From positions 970,001 through 1,034,000 of the forward strand of contig JAQPZY010001037.1 in NCBI GenBank assembly GCA_029931535.1: a DNA stretch of 64,000 nt, read 5' to 3'. The translations under genes were made by a program, and so were the position numbers. Positions 50,780 to 63,889 of this stretch are shown one piece after another; the first letter of the stretch is position 1, and every line of letters starts with the position of its first letter. Under the pieces are notes generated by a model, which worked only from the letters and a program-made list of their open reading frames with translations, was not told the origin of the DNA and searched no databases. The DNA comes from Margaritifera margaritifera. Lineage: Eukaryota > Mollusca > Bivalvia > Unionida > Margaritiferidae.

Positions 50780-51095
50780 CATTGCAAACATCTTTGTTAA
50801 ATAAAAAGGAGGAAATATATTCAAAATCATTACCATCATCATTGTTCATTCGATAATTTTTTGATGAAAGAAAGATAAAAATATTTAGGATAAAAGAACT
50901 ATAAGGAGGAGGATTAGTAGAAAAGCAGAATGTCCCCCTCCCCTATTTTATGTTGTTTGCTTTTTTTGGGGGAAGGGGTACAACTCCATTCCCTTTGTCA
51001 ACCCACAACATTTTAACTTTTTGCCAGCTGTGAAAGGAATGAAATTTCTAATACGTTTGAACTATATAAGTGCTAAATACCTAAGCTGTACATTA

Positions 51096-51473
51096 GACAC
51101 ACACATACATACATACATACATACATACATACATACATACATACATACATACATACATACATACATACATACATACATACATACATACATACATACATAC
51201 ATACATACATACGTACGTACGTACGTACGTACATACGTACGTACGTACGTACGTACGTACGTACATACATACATACATACATACATACATACATACGTAC
51301 GTACGTACATACGTACATACATACATACATACATACATACATACATACATGCATACATACATACATACATACATACATACATACATACATACATACATAC
51401 ATACGTACGTACATACATACATACATACATACATACATACATACATACATACATACATACATACATACTTACA
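51096..51473. repeat. (CATA)n/(CGTA)n microsatellite, about 375 bp
   Basis: Long CATA tracts contain blocks of CGTA (51210-51265, 51295-51318, 51402-51412). The G-bearing units cluster in runs rather than being scattered. All ORFs over it on both strands are artefacts. Confidence 0.97.
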
Positions 51474-51559
51474 TAGTTTACGAATACTTACAGCCCCACG
51501 TGGCGGAAAAGGTAAGGATGCCAAATAAAAAAATCACAAATATACTTCTCGTCATTCTT

Positions 51560-51835
51560 CAGATGATCTGTAACAGATAATGAAAAGATCTTGTTTAAAG
51601 AAGTGAATTATCTTTCTTACATAAATACAGATGATCTGTAACAGATAATGAAAAGATCGTGTTTGAAGAAGTGAATTATCTTTCTTACGTAAATACAGAT
51701 GATCTGTGACAGATAGTGAAAAGATCTTGTTTGAAGAAGTGGATTATCTTTCTTACATAAATACAGATGATCTGTAACAGATAATGAAAAGATCTTGTTT
51801 GAAGTGAATTATATTTCTTACGTAAATAGTGCATG
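51560..51835. repeat. 68-bp tandem repeat, 4 units
   Basis: CAGATGATCTGTAACAGATA, ATGAAAAGATCTTGTTTGAA and GAATTATCTTTCTTAC repeat in order with few changes. Confidence 0.95.
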
Positions 51836-51849
51836 ACACTAATACGCAT

Positions 51850-52110
51850 TATTTGAAATAAGAAATTAAAATAAACAGATCAACCATGATTTGAATTTAC
51901 ACTATTAAATAAGAAATTAAAATATACAGATCAACCATGATTTGAAACTACGCTATTAAATAAGAAATTAAAATATACAGATCAACCATGATTTGAATTT
52001 ACACTATTAAATAAGAAATTAAAATTAACATATCAACCATGATTTGAATTTACACTATTAAATAAGAAATTAAAATAAACAGATCAGCCATGACTTGAAT
52101 TTACACTATT
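51850..52110. repeat. 51-bp tandem repeat, about 5 units
   Basis: AATAAGAAATTAAAATATAC, AGATCAACCATGATTTGAAT and TTACACTATTA repeat. It follows directly after the 68-bp array. Confidence 0.95.
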
Positions 52111-52375
52111 TCACAAAGACAAATGGAAAAATATTTAAGTTTCACTTACTTGATTAATTATAGGTGTCGGATAAAAGAGTACAGATGAATAAGTCAGCTG
52201 GTAACAACTGCTTACATAAGAATCTCTGACTGATCTGGGAAAAAGACTGCATTCTCTTTTATACTATTCTAAGGTCAGAGTTCATATTTACGAAATTTGT
52301 ATAAATTAATGAGGGAATCAACTTTATATCGATGCTATTTTTATCACATACTTCTATGAGCAGGATAGCAGTATC

Positions 52376-52455
52376 CGGCTGTAAAGATGGTTCCCTGACT
52401 GTAAAGATGGTTCCCTGACTGTAAAGATGGTTCCCTGACTGTAAAGATGGTTACC
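52376..52455. repeat. 20-bp tandem repeat, 4 units
   Basis: GTAAAGATGGTTCCCTGACT repeats exactly, apart from the last unit. Confidence 0.95.
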
Positions 52456-52639
52456 TGATCAGAATCATGCACGAAATTGGTATTGATGCTGTTTCCTAAA
52501 TCCGCTTTCTTACACAAAATTTGATTCATTGAGTCTTAAACTGTTAATGTCGTTATTGATTTATATGATTAAAAAAGATGTAAACAAATATTTGCGACAT
52601 AATGTACTATTTCATACTATTTCGATTAAATTTTGGCTG

Positions 52640-55750
<3,111 letters not shown>

Positions 55751-55774
55751 CACACAAACGCAGTCATAAACTTA

Positions 55775-57529
55775 CCTTATCTCCGAAAGTCCCTTGCTAT
55801 TTTACTGACTGTGGGACTCGAAAGTCTCTATTTCAACATTTTAAGCGCGTTTCTTTCTGCTTCAGCAAATGGCAATGATATACCATCGTTCCATACAGAG
55901 TTTTTAATTTTATGTCGAGTTTAGGCCGTGAACTTATTGTTCTTCTAAACTCCAGAGTTTGTAATTTTATGTTAAGTTTAGGCCGTGAAATTATTGTTCT
56001 TCTAAACTATAGACTTTGTAATTTTATGACGATTTTGTTCTAGGAAGTTGACAAATGTATGAAAGCGGTACTGGTCGTTTTTTGATAATCAAGTACAGGA
56101 AATTTGTTCGTCGTTTGGCTGCGATGCATTTTTTTTTACCCTAATCCCCCCTCTCTCTCGTGCACAATTTTAATAATTTAGTTTCCTGCATTCAATTTTG
56201 CATCCGAAGAAATAAAAAAGTCTCTTAACAATAAAGATTCAACCTACCAGATTCTTCCTAAGAATTCTTGAAAACAAAATGTATATTGGGCATGGCAAAT
56301 CTGATCCGGTTTCTGCGCCTCAACCAATCAGATTCGCTACAATAAATTACGTAAAGATTTTCCGGTCTGTGCTACACACAAACCATTCCAAATTACAATT
56401 CTATGAATAAGGGTTGGCACTACATAGCCACTTTTGTGCTGAGGTGCCGTAAAACATCATTATGTATCACTACATTGAATAAGGAAATTGTCATTTGTTT
56501 CATGTTATCGTAGTTGTTATTCATGATCCGTTTTCCAGCAGAAATATTTGTAATGAAGTTCTAAGATGTCTTTAATATTTATTCACATGGTGTCTATATA
56601 AGACTGACCAAATATTCGTTAGTTTTGTCTGCAGTTATGGAAGACTATATTAATTTACATTATATCAGTAAATTAATTAATTATAAATGGTATATGCAGT
56701 ATGATTTGAAAAAGAAAATTGTACATTTCACCTTTTAATTTCTGTATGCACAAAACATCCACCCTTTTCAATTATTCACAAATATTAGCACCAATCCCTA
56801 TAATGGGGCAAAATCCACAAACGTGGTCGTCATGCAATTGCAGGTTTATACCTTATTTGAGCATGATGTCCTTCTAAACATTTTAATAGTTTTTGGAATT
56901 TCTCGCTTTTCTTCATTGGCCTTGGGGAAAATGGCTGTGCTTTACATCTAATACTCTTATTCTCGTCTCTCTCTCTTTCTCGTATTTCGTTTAAAAATTT
57001 TTTTAAAATATATATAAATGTAAGGGAATTTCTATAACAGATTTTTCTCCAAACTTATTTCACCGGTTATTAAAGCAATGCAATGTGTACCAACTAATCA
57101 AAACAGACAGTACAAATAATTAAGTTTTCTAAGCGCAAAAATGCCTTTTAATCGAAATATTTTTTTTGTTTTTTTAGTGTGTGTGTGTGTGTGGGGGGGG
57201 GGGAATGTATCAAAAGCTCCACTTATTCTATACTCTCTCAAACTTTTCACGCGCGCACACACACATACACAGACAGACACAGACACAGACACACACATAC
57301 ACACACGTAGGATACAAAAGAATAAACAGTGGGCATGTTTATGAGCAGGGATTTTATGTTTGCAGACAGAGTCTCTATCCTGTTTACAAATACGTTATGG
57401 AAACAGCGTAGATTGAGTGAGACTTTCCTTAGCCCTTCCTGATCCGACTTCATGACCCTTGACGTCGGAATCGTTTAACAGAGAACGTTCTTTTTGCCTC
57501 TCATTTAGCCTGGTGGTGTAATTAGAAAA

Positions 57530-57606
<77 letters not shown>
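55775..57606. repeat. Second segmental duplication, unit 2
   Basis: Counterpart of 52640-55745. It carries a shorter minisatellite (about 2.5 units, 55900-56030), a CT-rich tract instead of the long C-run, a (GT)/(CA) tract at 57175-57305 and the block TTTATGAGCAGGGATTTTAT (57340), ending in (TA)n (57534-57606). Confidence 0.92.
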
Positions 57607-57610
<4 letters not shown>

Positions 57611-58044
57611 AGCGCGCATAGGTAAAGAGGGTATTGCAATAACTACAGCTTATTAACCGGATGTAAAATTAGTGGAACCCTGACATAGTGATAACCTGTC
57701 TAAACCGGTTTCTTAAATTGTGGTTTAGACAAATTTCGTTATGTAAATATGTACAATGCTTAGAACATATTATAGCTCTCTAACTGGTTTGATTATATTA
57801 ATGTCATTCTATATAAATTGCTTTCATATAATCAAGTATCCAATCATAGAATGTGGAGTCCAGGTTTAAGCGCTGTTAATATATAGGTATCAATTTATCA
57901 TTCTAATGTCATGTACATATCTTATATTTCTAAATATAAATCCTGCGGTTGTGTGCATATATCTGAGTGATAAATCCAGCTTGCTTATCTAGTGAGTTGT
58001 TGTGCAACTCGAGTCCTTACCTTCGACCTTGTTGGATCATTTTC

Positions 58045-58145
58045 TGTCTATCAGCAAATGGCCGCGTGGGTAGGATCGTTCCTGCATGAGGGCTGGGCGA
58101 TAGATGCTATTACACGCGGTCCGGGTTCGATTCCTGCTTGGAATG
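58045..58145 (+). ncRNA. tRNA-like SINE candidate
   Basis: A B-box-like GGTTCGATTCC at about 58124-58134 is preceded some 65 bp upstream by an A-box-like CAGCAAATGG. The stretch is GC-richer than its flanks. I could not fold a full tRNA cloverleaf, so a tRNA-derived SINE head is more likely than a functional tRNA. Confidence 0.35.
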
Positions 58146-58149
58146 TGTT

Positions 58150-59600
58150 ATAAATATATAACCTGTTGAATTGTATTGGTGTAATTTCTCCTGCTTGGGT
58201 AGTGTACATTTATCGCTGTTTCTTCAATAGGTGATCAAAATTTAAGGAAAAAATAAAACCTAAAATAAAAATGGACACATGTTGTTTTATTTGTCAGTAC
58301 AAGCTATATCATAATGCTAAAGTTTGAGACACAAGCTCTTTAGAAAAGCGCAGAATGCAGGAGAGAAAATAGCTTATTCGTTTTAGAACGTTAGCTGTTT
58401 AGTGACAACATCAACACTACATACGGTGCAATACACTGTAGATAAGTTCACAACAGGAAGAAATGGTATTCCAATGACTGATATAAATAAGCAGGCATAC
58501 AATATTAAAAATTCAGCCAATAGTAAAATTAAATATGTAGGATATTTTCTTTTTCGCGCTAGTAAATGAATATTTCAAGGAATTTGGAGAAATTAAAATT
58601 TCAGTTACACAGATTTAATTACAAGCACACTAGTGCAGTTTAACATTTGACACCAACACGCTCGTATATGAGAATATTACCAATCAAAATTTAAAATTAC
58701 TTGAGCATGTTTGTGCATAACCATCTTGTATATATATCTTTACGAGAGCCTTTTTAAACAAAATAAAAATTACGAGCGCAGTTAGACCCGTTGGGAATGT
58801 TTCACAAACTGAAAATTACTCGACCAGTCTGAATATAAACACATTATGCCGGGAGATTCTGGAAGAATCAGCTGAATTGGACAGTGTAGATGGCAACATC
58901 TGGTTGTGGAATTTTATACTGGAATTTTAGAAGTAGAAATATACCCTATTTAATTCAATTAGTTTCAGATTGCATGTTTACATCCAAATACGCAAAGAGT
59001 TGCCTGATATGGAAAGTATAAATGTTTCTTGACTTTAATATTTGCTTAAACCTTTATGTTATATATCAGATTTACATGTTTAGCGTTTGTCATTGAATTA
59101 TATTGTTTACTTAGTATTTGAGTTCAAGGACGGTTTTGGTAAACAAGTTGTTGATTCATTTTGAGGTCAGTGTTGATTTTGTTTACGGATAAAACTAGAA
59201 TTTTATTTAGAATTATGTGTTAAAAATCACATACAGTATATAATTCTCTAGAACATTCTGTCATGTGACCTATCTTTATATACACCATCTTTAGTGGACA
59301 GTTTTCAGTTTCGACTTTAACATCAATCTTTAAAGAGTCATTACAGTTGTGAAAAATCGTTCCAAATCAGAGGAATTATTTAAAAGATTCACTGGATTAT
59401 AAAAGTGCTGATAGACTTTTGGATTTTGAATTGATGATTTGATGATTTTTGTGAACTTATTCAAATATATTCTGGAGTACTTCATTTTCACACATCGGCA
59501 CATTAAAAACTACTGGCAAATCGGAATATTAAGGACTATTGGCACATCAGCACATTCAAGGATATTGAAATTCATTCGGAACATTATATATTTAGGACTT
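58150..59600. other. Intergenic AT-rich DNA, no gene seen
   Basis: Nothing recognisable apart from a loose repeat of about 26 bp, three units, at 59497-59570 (CGGCACATTAA, CGGAATATTAAGG, CAGCACATTCAAGG). Confidence 0.4.
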
Positions 59601-59605
59601 ATGAA

Positions 59606-59841
59606 TAGAGTGTGTGTGTGAGAGAGGGAACGAGAGAGAGAGAGAGCAGAGTGTGTGTGAGAGTGTGTGAGTGTGTGTGTATGTGTGTGTGTATGTGTGT
59701 GTGTGAGTGAGAGAGAGAGCGTGTGAGAGAGAGTGTAAGAGAAAGCGAGACAGAGAGATAGAGAGAGAGTGAGAGAGAGTGCGAGACAGAGACAGAGAGA
59801 GGGTGAAAGAGGGAGCGAGAGAGAGCAGCGTGTGTGTGAGA

Positions 59842-59912
<71 letters not shown>

Positions 59913-59932
59913 GGAAAGAGAGGGAGAGTGAG
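59606..59932. repeat. (GA)n/(GT)n purine-rich compound microsatellite
   Basis: GAGA and GTGT tracts alternate over about 325 bp. The duplicated phrase GAGAGAGAGAGCAG(C/A)GTGTGTGTGAGAG (near 59635 and 59817) shows block duplication. ORFs of LSLS or TH runs are artefacts. Confidence 0.95.
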
Positions 59933-60084
59933 AGGGATATCCCTTCAGTTCAGAGCTTGTGATAAGCTTCTTCCTTTGACACCTTATATTCATATGGGCC
60001 CAATCACCTTATTTAGATATATATTATTTATTAATTGGTATAATAATACGCGCAATTGAAAGACCTTTCCGACGTTGTGATCGG

Positions 60085-60088
<4 letters not shown>

Positions 60089-60167
<79 letters not shown>
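60089..60167. repeat. (TA)n microsatellite
   Basis: Pure TA, about 79 bp. Confidence 0.97.
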
Positions 60168-60169
<2 letters not shown>

Positions 60170-60239
60170 ACTGCGTTCTTCCTCTGAATAGTCTGGGTTT
60201 CCCGACATTTCAGAGAAATGGTGTAGTCGAATGCCGGTT

Positions 60240-60425
60240 TTGGACTCAGAAAAGTTTCAAGCGATTCCATAATAGGTAGGTAATATTACTATGATATTAT
60301 TATTATAGCCGTACTGGTGTTGGGCTTTGGAATTTTCAAGCGACTAAAAGATAGGTAGCTAATATTACTATTATAATATTATTATAGCCGTCCGACTTAG
60401 ACAATTTTCTAAGTTCAAAACATGG
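60240..60425. repeat. Subterminal repeat units of the YR-SET element, left side
   Basis: Two units of about 85 bp each contain TTTCAAGCGA, GATAGGTAGCTAATATTACT and ATATTATTATAGCCGT. The same motifs in the same orientation occur at 63890-63972 on the other side of the coding block. Confidence 0.8.
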
Positions 60426-60452
60426 AAGGATATAATAATAATAATAATAATA

Positions 60453-60481
60453 TAAAAGCAATATTACCTATCTATCATTTA
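60453..60481. repeat. Left inverted repeat of the YR-SET element
   Basis: These 29 bases, centred on AGCAATATTACCTATCTATC, match the reverse complement of 63972-64000 with three mismatches. They sit just beyond the end of the SET coding remnant. Confidence 0.75.
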
Positions 60482-60574
60482 TATTTATGGAGGGAACTGG
60501 GTCGCTCTTATCCGCGTGATGAAGTCTGTAAAATTTCATCCTCCCAATATCCCTTATGCCAGAATGCACTCGCC

Positions 60575-60940
60575 TCACAATGCGAGGAACGCAGTATCGC
60601 CTTGGTCTCGTGATATTCGATCCCTGCCCTTACCACAGTCAAATAAGAGTTCTTGACCTTCAACCAAATCCACCTTGACATAAAACAGAACATGTGGGCG
60701 CTCACCAATGATGTAAACCTTCGGTTGGAGATTAGCATTATGAACTGAATGAATAATTGTTCGACCTTTGACCTTTCTGATGGGGATCTGATGGCATGAA
60801 CACGGAATGTTTCCATTACGGCAGTATTTAACCGCCCAATGTTGGAAAAAAATACATGTATGTGTTAGTGGCGTCATCATTCTCAAAGTACCTTTTCATT
60901 CCCTCATCATGTGAAATGACATCCGCGTGGTAGTCGCACG
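60575..60940 (-). pseudogene. KMT5A/SET8-like SET-domain remnant
   Basis: Reading from 60938: CDYHADVISHDEGMKRYF and NTYMYFF match the start and middle of SET8-type H4K20 methyltransferases. One surplus T in the run near 60850 shifts the frame; the domain resumes in the neighbouring frame with QHWAVKYC. It then gives GRTIIHSVHNANLQPKVYII, RPHVLFYVKVDLVEGQELL and FDCGKGRD. In active SET domains the NHS box binds S-adenosylmethionine and the Tyr of DYG is catalytic. Here they are IHS and DCG, so activity is doubtful even without the frameshift. A second phase change may lie between KYC and GRT. The first half shares one ORF (60828-61145) with the recombinase C-terminus, so the two were fused in one protein. 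Confidence 0.82.
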
Positions 60941-61099
60941 ACTTTGCGTCGGGTGATTCTGAACAGCGTTTTCTTTTCCCAGCGGGCTCCATCGATGGTA
61001 CAGGATCGGTGTACGTCGAAAGTACGGGTGCGGGATGGAGCCGCAGCCATGCAGAGGGGTCAGTTAACTTGGACATGGCCTCAATCGTTTTTTGTATCT

Positions 61100-61600
61100 G
61101 ATCTGGAGAAACATCCACGTAATGGGTTTGGGCGGTATTGTGCATTAGCGCAGGGTATTCGCTATGTTTTGCTGCTGCTCGACCGATAACGACCGCGAGG
61201 AAATGGTTTCGATCGCATGACGAGCATCCATGGCAGAGATACGTGGCATACGTAGAGTCATCTGTCTATTTAATAGATCAGAAGTGTGATTATGAATCCG
61301 TCTTCCGTTACGATTTAGGAATACCGTCGGTGGACTGGACTCGTTGGCAAACATTTGACGTATTTTAGAAATATAGTTCTTGACCAACCCGTACGATTCC
61401 TCGCTTAAAGATAGGGTTGATACTTGAGTCGTTGCTGTTTTATGGTCAACAACGCAAATGTTATGTCGCTTCTGACCGTTAGACATCGTGATCTCTACGG
61501 CCCCGTTAAACTCGGTCAACGTCATGTTACTATAAACAGACGGCCTATGTGCGTTCTTCAGCGTTATGAGCGCGTTGAAATACGATTTAACAGTTAACAA
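61100..61600 (-). pseudogene. Tyrosine recombinase catalytic domain (one frameshift)
   Basis: The 151-codon ORF gives, from its first Met, R19 in the box-I phrase AHRPSVYSNMTLTEF, the beta-hairpin K54 in VVDHKTATTQ, and R127 in ISAMDARHAIET (the usual His of H-x-x-R is Met). It ends at ANTLR. The next ORF starts with overlapping bases at 61145 and continues MHNTAQTHYVDV, supplying the box-III His and the nucleophilic Tyr (near 61121). One missing base explains the break. The full R-K-R-H-Y set identifies the phage-integrase-like fold, as in Crypton-type transposon recombinases and related animal proteins. A linker of about 55 residues then joins it to the SET domain. Confidence 0.85.
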
Positions 61601-61661
61601 TTGAATACTATTAAGTGAATGCGGAAGACTTGCGGTTTAAGAATCTCAACGCAGCTATTAA

Positions 61662-62204
61662 TTAATGCAATTGAGAAAGTTTTTCTCTCGCCACGGAATT
61701 GAGCAGCGCGTTTTTGCGCCTGCCGTTTACTGATGGACTTTGCCAATCCAGCCCGTATACCAGAAATGTTTTCCACAGTTCAGATAACGGCATGTTATCC
61801 AAGCAAGACCCAGAAATGGACGCTCTATCAGATAACGTTGAGGCCGACCACAGGTGTTTAACCCCGACCTTACTGGGGTTCTGTAATGTATTATCTTTTT
61901 CGCCGGACCTGGACCCGGAAGAAGATGGTGGTGACGTGGGCCGTTTTGTTCCAACTGGTGGTGTCCGGAACAATGCAACCGGAGCACTTTCATTTGCTGG
62001 GCTAGAAGGAAATTCAAACTCGAGTGGCGCCCCTGGTGGGGAAGGTGAGTCGTCAAACAGTTGTGCCATACTGTTCAATGGTTTGGATATAAGGTTACAG
62101 GGGCCCGATTGTGACGATGGTGTCACTACTAATGGAGCAGAACTTGACGAAAATGGTGTAACATGATCTTGAATCTTGAATGTTACGATGGACAATAATG
62201 CCAC
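61662..62204 (-). pseudogene. Pro/Ser-rich linker ORF of the YR-SET protein
   Basis: A 180-codon open frame, rich in Ser and Pro (PFSSSSAPLVVTPSSQSG, SPPSSSGSRSGEKD), lies between the zinc-finger ORF and the recombinase. The last 40 residues (LWKTFLVYGLDWQSP) may be the start of the recombinase N-terminal domain. An overlapping ORF (61727-62056) in another frame is an alternative for part of it. A plus-strand ORF of 155 codons is antisense to it and is considered a shadow. Confidence 0.55.
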
Positions 62205-62236
62205 ACCGTTCCAGTAACGACATTATAGGATCAGCG

Positions 62237-62518
62237 TCAACGTATTCTCTGCCGCCGTCGCCAACCACGCAATTTTCCAGTACTGATGTCTGGGTAACTA
62301 TGGCCGGCTTTGTCTAGTGCTAACCTTTTAGATACGTTCGACATGTATTTCATTCGATCGCTGGTGGTGTAACCATCAGAGTTACGCATGCATGTCCGGC
62401 GTAAATGAAGCGAGAGGTGACTTACCACACGATAGCATCGGGGACAAGCCTGTGGGTTTGGTTTGCAGTGCGATCGTTCTGCGTGGCTCCATCGGTCGGG
62501 ATCTACTTGCAGGCACAT
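62237..62518 (-). CDS. C2HC zinc-finger segment of the YR-SET protein
   Basis: Residues 25-43 of this frame read CPRCYRVVSHLSLHLRRTC: C-x2-C-x9-H-x4-C, a single zinc finger of the kind found at the N-terminus of tyrosine-recombinase-like animal proteins. It overlaps the end of the upstream Lys-rich ORF in another frame, so a frameshift or splice joins them. It probably contributes DNA or protein binding; the target is unknown. Confidence 0.6.
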   Translation of the reverse strand: MCLQVDPDRWSHAERSHCKPNPQACPRCYRVVSHLSLHLRRTCMRNSDGYTTSDRMKYMSNVSKRLALDKAGHSYPDISTGKLRGWRRRQRIR

Positions 62519-63162
62519 CTGTTTTCGGATGTTTTACGGGATTATCACCCCTCCGAATAAAGCGACCAGTCTCGGACTCTCTGGCCAGTGAACGTTTTTC
62601 GCCCACTTTTTTCGAGATTCTTCCATCGGATTCTTTAACGACAGCTGGTTTGGCAGGTGACACTAATTCTTTTATTTTCCTTACCTTTCCTGTTGTCTTG
62701 TTTTGTTACCTTTTGGCGTTTTTCGCTGATTTGGTCCGAAATTCTTCCCTCAAGAGCACCAGTTACAACTGCCGCCACAGAGCACGACGGTGCGCTGTCT
62801 TCAACGCCAAGGGGCACTGGTTTGGCAACTGGTACTATCTTCGTCCCCTTACCTTTGGGACGCTTATGTGTGTCCTTATTGGGCGCACGTTGTTGCCTCT
62901 CGGTTAGACAAATCTTAACGCCCTTTCGCTGACGTATGGTTTTTATCTTTTTAGCCGCCTTAAGCGACCTCAACAGCTTTTTATACGCCGAAGAACATGA
63001 AGATGGCGATGGTTCCGACTCTAATATGGTAGATAAAGGTAAAGATACATAAGAGGTGCGGGATGTTTCTTTATTTAATGGTATCCGACAGGGGATATAT
63101 AGAACACTAGCATAGCTTTTTCTTCGAAACCTCGGAATCGGCAGGGCTAACCGGTAAGGCAA
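62382..63162 (-). pseudogene. Lys/Arg/Ser-rich N-terminal region of the YR-SET protein
   Basis: Two overlapping ORFs (62635-63162 and 62382-62663) form one basic, disordered region: KKLLRSLKAAKKIKTIRQRK, KDTHKRPKGKGTKIVPV, then KVGEKRSLARESETGRF. Several clusters resemble nuclear-localisation signals. The switch near 62650 needs one frameshift. The plus-strand ORF 62392-62907 is antisense. Confidence 0.5.
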
Positions 63163-63320
63163 TGTCTGTCAGTGGCACCCTTGACTGAATTCCCTCCTCC
63201 TTCCTTGGGTGGAGTCCTTTTATGCTCGCCTTGGGATGTTTTAGTACCATCGTCTTTCCTTGGGTTGAGTACTTCTCGGCTGGGCTGGGGATGATGTCCG
63301 TATAAAACCTTTGACCTATA
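63107..63320 (-). CDS. Probable second exon of the YR-SET gene
   Basis: Follows a CTGTTATAG splice-acceptor-like site (63322-63330) and reads QRFYTDIIPSPAEKYSTQGK, ending in SPADSEVSKKK before merging with the basic region in another frame. The frame chosen is the most protein-like one; joining it to the first exon does not keep phase, so either a small indel or a different junction is involved. Confidence 0.4.
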
Positions 63321-63329
63321 ACAGGAGAT

Positions 63330-63640
63330 ATACAATTGTATGAACATTGATACAGAGAATGACGTCCAGACATACGTGCATGCATACATACATAGACATA
63401 CATAATAGGTGTTATAGAAGAATACAATATTAATACAAGTATATTGATGTTTTATATGGATCATAATGACCTACTAAATAGATGTGTGGATACAAAGCCT
63501 AACATTTTCTCTGCAAATATACGTTTTATCTACATACACACAAATATGTATATATATACATACATACATATATACAAACAGAGATACATACATACCGACA
63601 TGCATACACACTTACATACACAAAGAAATTCTGTAAATGT
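63330..63640 (-). other. Candidate intron with TACA/TATG simple repeat
   Basis: Lies between a donor-like CAG/GTACATT (about 63641-63650) and the acceptor near 63322. It is AT-rich with short TACATA runs, unlike the GC-richer flanking coding DNA. Confidence 0.45.
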
Positions 63641-63642
63641 AC

Positions 63643-63846
63643 CTGATACGTAGCAGGATGTCTCATCCCACTGGGTGTCCTCCTCACGGCCATATTCATT
63701 CTCTGGTGAATTTTGTCATCCTTCAGGATGACTCGGCCGGGCGTGGGAACTCCGGGAGCCGAAATAAAAGGTATCTTCACGAGGTGCTCCCCTTTCTTGG
63801 AGATGATGGCCTTCTCTATGTTTCCAGGTTTGCTTACGTTCTCCAT
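63643..63846 (-). CDS. Probable first exon of the YR-SET gene
   Basis: ATG at 63846 opens MENVSKPGNIEKAIISKKGE, then FISAPGVPTPGRVILKDDK and RTPSGMRHPATYQ, ending at a donor-like CAG/GTACAT. The ORF beyond it (to 63526) runs into simple repeat and is intronic. GC-rich codon use matches the downstream block. No domain is recognised. Confidence 0.5.
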
Positions 63847-63889
63847 GGCAATGCTGTCTTAAATTTTATTATAATGTGTATTTCATACG

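Noticed and set aside
51021..51524. Overlapping 129-151-codon ORFs on both strands
   Set aside because: All are translations of the CATA/CGTA microsatellite.
58045..58145. Functional tRNA gene
   Set aside because: A- and B-box-like strings are present, but I could not form the acceptor and anticodon stems; kept only as a SINE candidate.
60508..60816. 102-codon minus-strand ORF as an independent gene
   Set aside because: It overlaps the SET remnant in another frame; only a short part near the KYC-GRT junction may belong to the SET reading.
61699..62166. Plus-strand 155-codon ORF with acidic, Gly-rich composition
   Set aside because: It is antisense to the minus-strand linker of the recombinase-SET protein, where frames before and after give recognisable domains.
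62392..62907. Plus-strand 171-codon ORF
   Set aside because: It is antisense to the zinc finger and the basic N-terminal region; no domain is seen.
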